Origin: Winogradskyella sp. KYW1333
GTDB lineage: Bacteria > Bacteroidota > Bacteroidia > Flavobacteriales > Flavobacteriaceae
NCBI RefSeq assembly: GCF_003335675.1
Contig: NZ_QPHL01000012.1
Span: forward strand, 149,058-213,057
Direction: 5' to 3'
Length of the DNA: 64,000 nucleotides
Position 1 is the first letter of the stretch; each line of letters starts with the position of its first letter. A program made the translations under genes and the position numbers. Positions 63,001 through 64,000 of the stretch are shown here, piece by piece. Under the pieces are notes generated by a model. It was not told the origin of the DNA, did no database searches, and saw only the letters and a list, made by a program, of their open reading frames with translations.

Positions 63001-64000
63001 GTAGCAAGTCAAATGCAAAAGTACCTCCCGTTGCCCCGGTTATCGTTGCCGTACCCCCGTCACAGGTCGGGTCCACCGTGAAAGAAGCGTCGTCTATGGC
63101 CAATGAGGTAAAGGTAACCGTTTCAGATGTTGCACATACGCCTATAGTGCCATATGTGACCGTATAGGTCGTACTCGGCGTACCGCCGGTTACTTCTCCC
63201 GTAATCGGGTCGATCGACGCGCCGTCCGTCGGAGGCACATCGAACGTATATGTCCCGCCTGCAGTGGTTGTAGCTCCCGGTAACGCCGTACCACCGTCAC
63301 AGGTCGGTACAACCGTAAAGCTCGCATCGTCTTCCTCGGTAACCGTTACCGTCTGCGTCGATGACTGCGGACAATCTCCGCTCGTGGTATATTCCAATGT
63401 ATAGGTGCTTCCAGAAGTTCCGTTGGTTATCGCTCCCGTTGACGTGTCCAGTAGCGCTCCGTCACCCGGGTCCGGACTGAACGAAAACGTTCCTCCCGTA
63501 TCTCCCGTGACCGTCGCAACCGCGCCGTCACAAGTCGGGCCAAGGGTAAACGAAGGGTCGTCAAGCATAAGTACCGTAAGGACCTCAGTGCTGCTCGACG
63601 GGCATATGCCACTTGTCGTATACACAACCGTATAGCTCGCACCCGGTGTGGCCAGGCTGACCTCGCCCGTATTCGGATCTATGATTGCAGTGTCCGTCGG
63701 TGACGGGCTGAAGCCAAAGGTCCCACCGGGCTCCGCAACGTTTATTGCCGTTCCGCCATCGCAGGTAGCATCCATAGCAAAAGACGGGTCGTCAATAGCC
63801 AATGAGGTGAAGGTCTGGACTCCTGTTGAAGGACAGGCTCCCGTGGTCGTATATTCTATAGTGTAGGTACTGCCAGAGGTACCACCCGTCACCGTTCCGG
63901 TCACAGGATCTATGGTAGCACCATCCGTTGGTGCAGGATTGAACGTGAACAAACCGCCAGGTGTCGCCAATGGCTGGTCCACCAATGCGCCATCGCAGGT
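60044..64000 (-). CDS. Giant repeat adhesin, T9SS type B cargo (5' end cut by window)
   Basis: The frame is open to the window edge, so only the C-terminal 1318 residues are seen; the 63985 TTG is internal. From N to C it has five about 78-residue repeats (first slightly cut by the edge; PTCDGGxA, GGTFxFxxxPTDGAxIDPxTGEVT, YTxxYTTSGxCPSS), then seven about 90-100-residue repeats (LExCDDxxxDGxxxFDLxxxDxEIL, VTYHxxxxDAxxGxNAI, NPQTIYVRVxxxxTGCY) and an Ig-like domain. A CHU_C/type B sorting domain closes it (YFTPNGDGNHDTWNIVG to the terminal Lys-Arg). Such proteins are secreted by T9SS and act as surface adhesins or gliding proteins. G+C is near 55%, far above the rest. Confidence 0.93.
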   Translation of the reverse strand, partial: TCDGALVDQPLATPGGLFTFNPAPTDGATIDPVTGTVTGGTSGSTYTIEYTTTGACPSTGVQTFTSLAIDDPSFAMDATCDGGTAINVAEPGGTFGFSPSPTDTAIIDPNTGEVSLATPGASYTVVYTTSGICPSSSTEVLTVLMLDDPSFTLGPTCDGAVATVTGDTGGTFSFSPDPGDGALLDTSTGAITNGTSGSTYTLEYTTSGDCPQSSTQTVTVTEEDDASFTVVPTCDGGTALPGATTTAGGTYTFDVPPTDGASIDPITGEVTGGTPSTTYTVTYGTIGVCATSETVTFTSLAIDDASFTVDPTCDGGTATITGATGGTFAFDLLPTDGASIDPATGEVTGGTPGETYSIEYTTSGICPSSSIVTFTANPLPTVVTPTALEVCDDGTPDGQTSIDLGLKDGEITGNDPGYAVSYHFDLADAQTGANALPVPYDNISNPQTVHVRVEDTSTGCYDTTTLELVVEQAPVTFDPEPLRYCDPDNDGFGFFTLTDADVEITGGALGLTVTYHETPENAESGSDAIDTLLDYGNITADMQTLYARVESATIATDCYTIEELELIVEPTPQLLEPEALEECDDISADGLAQFDLTSVEAEVLVAGQDPMDYVFSYYDDETDANGAVNAIAVPTAYTNTLAFSQTIWVRVDDPNTVAGCYKLTELELMVNPLPLLTAPSPLELCDDNDPGDEQEAFNLEGASAEILNGQGGITLTYHQTQMDADSGSSPITGPYANMSNPQTIFVRGENVFGCVAFTTVTIRVLPIPTPTPSDQIPSIELCDETVINDGLEVFDLTENEILILNGEAGVTPTYHTTLEDAGAGTNAIADPANYTNEGTGVTETIYVRVTNDVTGCFTVVNFGIRVNPLPEVVVVTDFILCELNTDGFGAFDLESKDGEVLGGQDPLQFAVSYHTSLADAEASANAILSPYTNTSNPQEIFVTITDTSTGCTISSQRFDIEVQESAQANPDMDAILYEECDDNMEVDGNPANDSLQFDLSTQDAQVLDGQDPTGYTVTYFATEADANLNVSPLPVLYQNIANPQTIYARVDNTSTICFAVAPLTLQVNPLPAFDLDPSYILCVNTNGSEAFDPLVLDTGLSASNYGFEWSLNGTVIAGATGPSLMPQQGGSYSVTVTDTSTSTVTSCSTTDTTDVVESEPPVLVVDVVTQAFAENHVIEATAGGPGDYEYSLDGGPWQDSGTFVNVSPGGHEVTARDKNGCGSVTEPVFVIDYPLYFTPNGDGNHDTWNIVGIGSTAKIYIFDRYGKLLKQISPTGSGWDGTYNGNSMPSSDYWFTVEYDEPITNQRKELKAHFTLKR
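60790..62870 (-). repeat. Seven tandem about 90-100-residue repeats in the adhesin
   Basis: Each copy holds a Cys-Asp-Asp or Cys-Glu start, a FDLxxxDxEIL segment, a VTYHxxxxDA pattern, and an NPQTIYVRV-TGC end. Copies differ by many residues, so they are diverged rather than freshly duplicated. Confidence 0.8.
62870..64000 (-). repeat. Five tandem about 78-residue repeats in the adhesin (array continues off window)
   Basis: Units recur at about 225-240 bases (near 63095, 63335, 63560, 63793), each with a TCDGG motif, a PTDGAxIDPxTGEVT motif and a second Cys in YTTSGxCPSS. The edge cuts the first visible copy, so the array may be longer. Confidence 0.85.

Noticed and set aside
1..64000. tRNA, rRNA, CRISPR arrays, insertion sequences, prophage genes
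   Set aside because: Inspection of the intergenic gaps found no cloverleaf-like GC-rich segments, regularly spaced repeats, transposase or integrase ORFs. A dedicated search was not possible.

Overview
The window is about 60 kb of ordinary AT-rich chromosome (roughly one third G+C) followed by about 4 kb that is strikingly GC-rich (60044 to the right edge). It looks like a member of the Flavobacteriaceae, probably marine. Reasons: type IX secretion (T9SS) cargo with type B C-terminal domains and a PorP/SprF partner, a complete Bat (Bacteroides aerotolerance) operon, Bacteroidetes-type promoters (-7 box TAnnTTTG), many flavobacterial-only hypothetical families, frequent TTG/GTG starts and A-rich rather than strong Shine-Dalgarno leaders. 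No tRNA, rRNA, CRISPR, insertion sequence, integrase or phage gene was seen. Genus cannot be fixed from the sequence alone. Layout: 57-623 pth. 661-5876 (minus) is a T9SS pair: a secreted zinc metalloprotease with P-domains, thrombospondin type 3 repeats and a type B sorting domain, then a PorP/SprF outer-membrane partner. 5979-9549 holds ribF, an HTTM membrane protein and serS. 9550-9940 is the only gap over 300 bases and holds a possible 22-codon ORF ending at a strong terminator. 9941-16503 (plus) carries a secreted TPR protein, DUF4286, rsmA, mgtE, a cupin, a D-2-hydroxyacid dehydrogenase, DUF1801 and VOC proteins. 16612-20200 (minus) encodes GNAT, aspartate kinase and an OlsF-like fused acyltransferase for ornithine (amino) lipids. 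20327-31938 holds fbp, TerB-like, mfd, an EamA permease, a thioredoxin-like lipid-envelope protein, lipoprotein/hypothetical genes, gpsA and pheS. 32009-34843 holds cvpA and a beta-carbonic anhydrase/SulP pair that probably supplies bicarbonate. The 35262-44399 block (minus) is the Bat operon in the order moxR, DUF58, a BatD-like protein, batA, batB, batC, batD, batE: a MoxR AAA ATPase with von Willebrand A membrane proteins and TPR periplasmic partners. 44597-47371 holds an aldo/keto reductase, a short-chain dehydrogenase and an AlbA/Schlafen-type protein, followed by a candidate small RNA. 47588-50169 (minus) is the DUF1800/DUF1501 pair. Then come an ALDH7-type dehydrogenase, a lipoprotein isoaspartyl peptidase, a thioester-containing alpha-2-macroglobulin, an SH3-domain secreted protein and a small ABM-like protein. 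The window ends inside a giant minus-strand repeat adhesin with a type B T9SS sorting domain. The most notable items are the abrupt base-composition change over that adhesin gene, the two T9SS type B cargo genes of opposite composition, the alpha-2-macroglobulin without a neighbouring PBP1C gene and with an acidic tyrosine-rich insert, a perfect palindrome just upstream of the SulP gene, and two small intergenic transcription-unit candidates. I did not find an evidently new defence or mobile system; every large gene belongs to a recognisable family.
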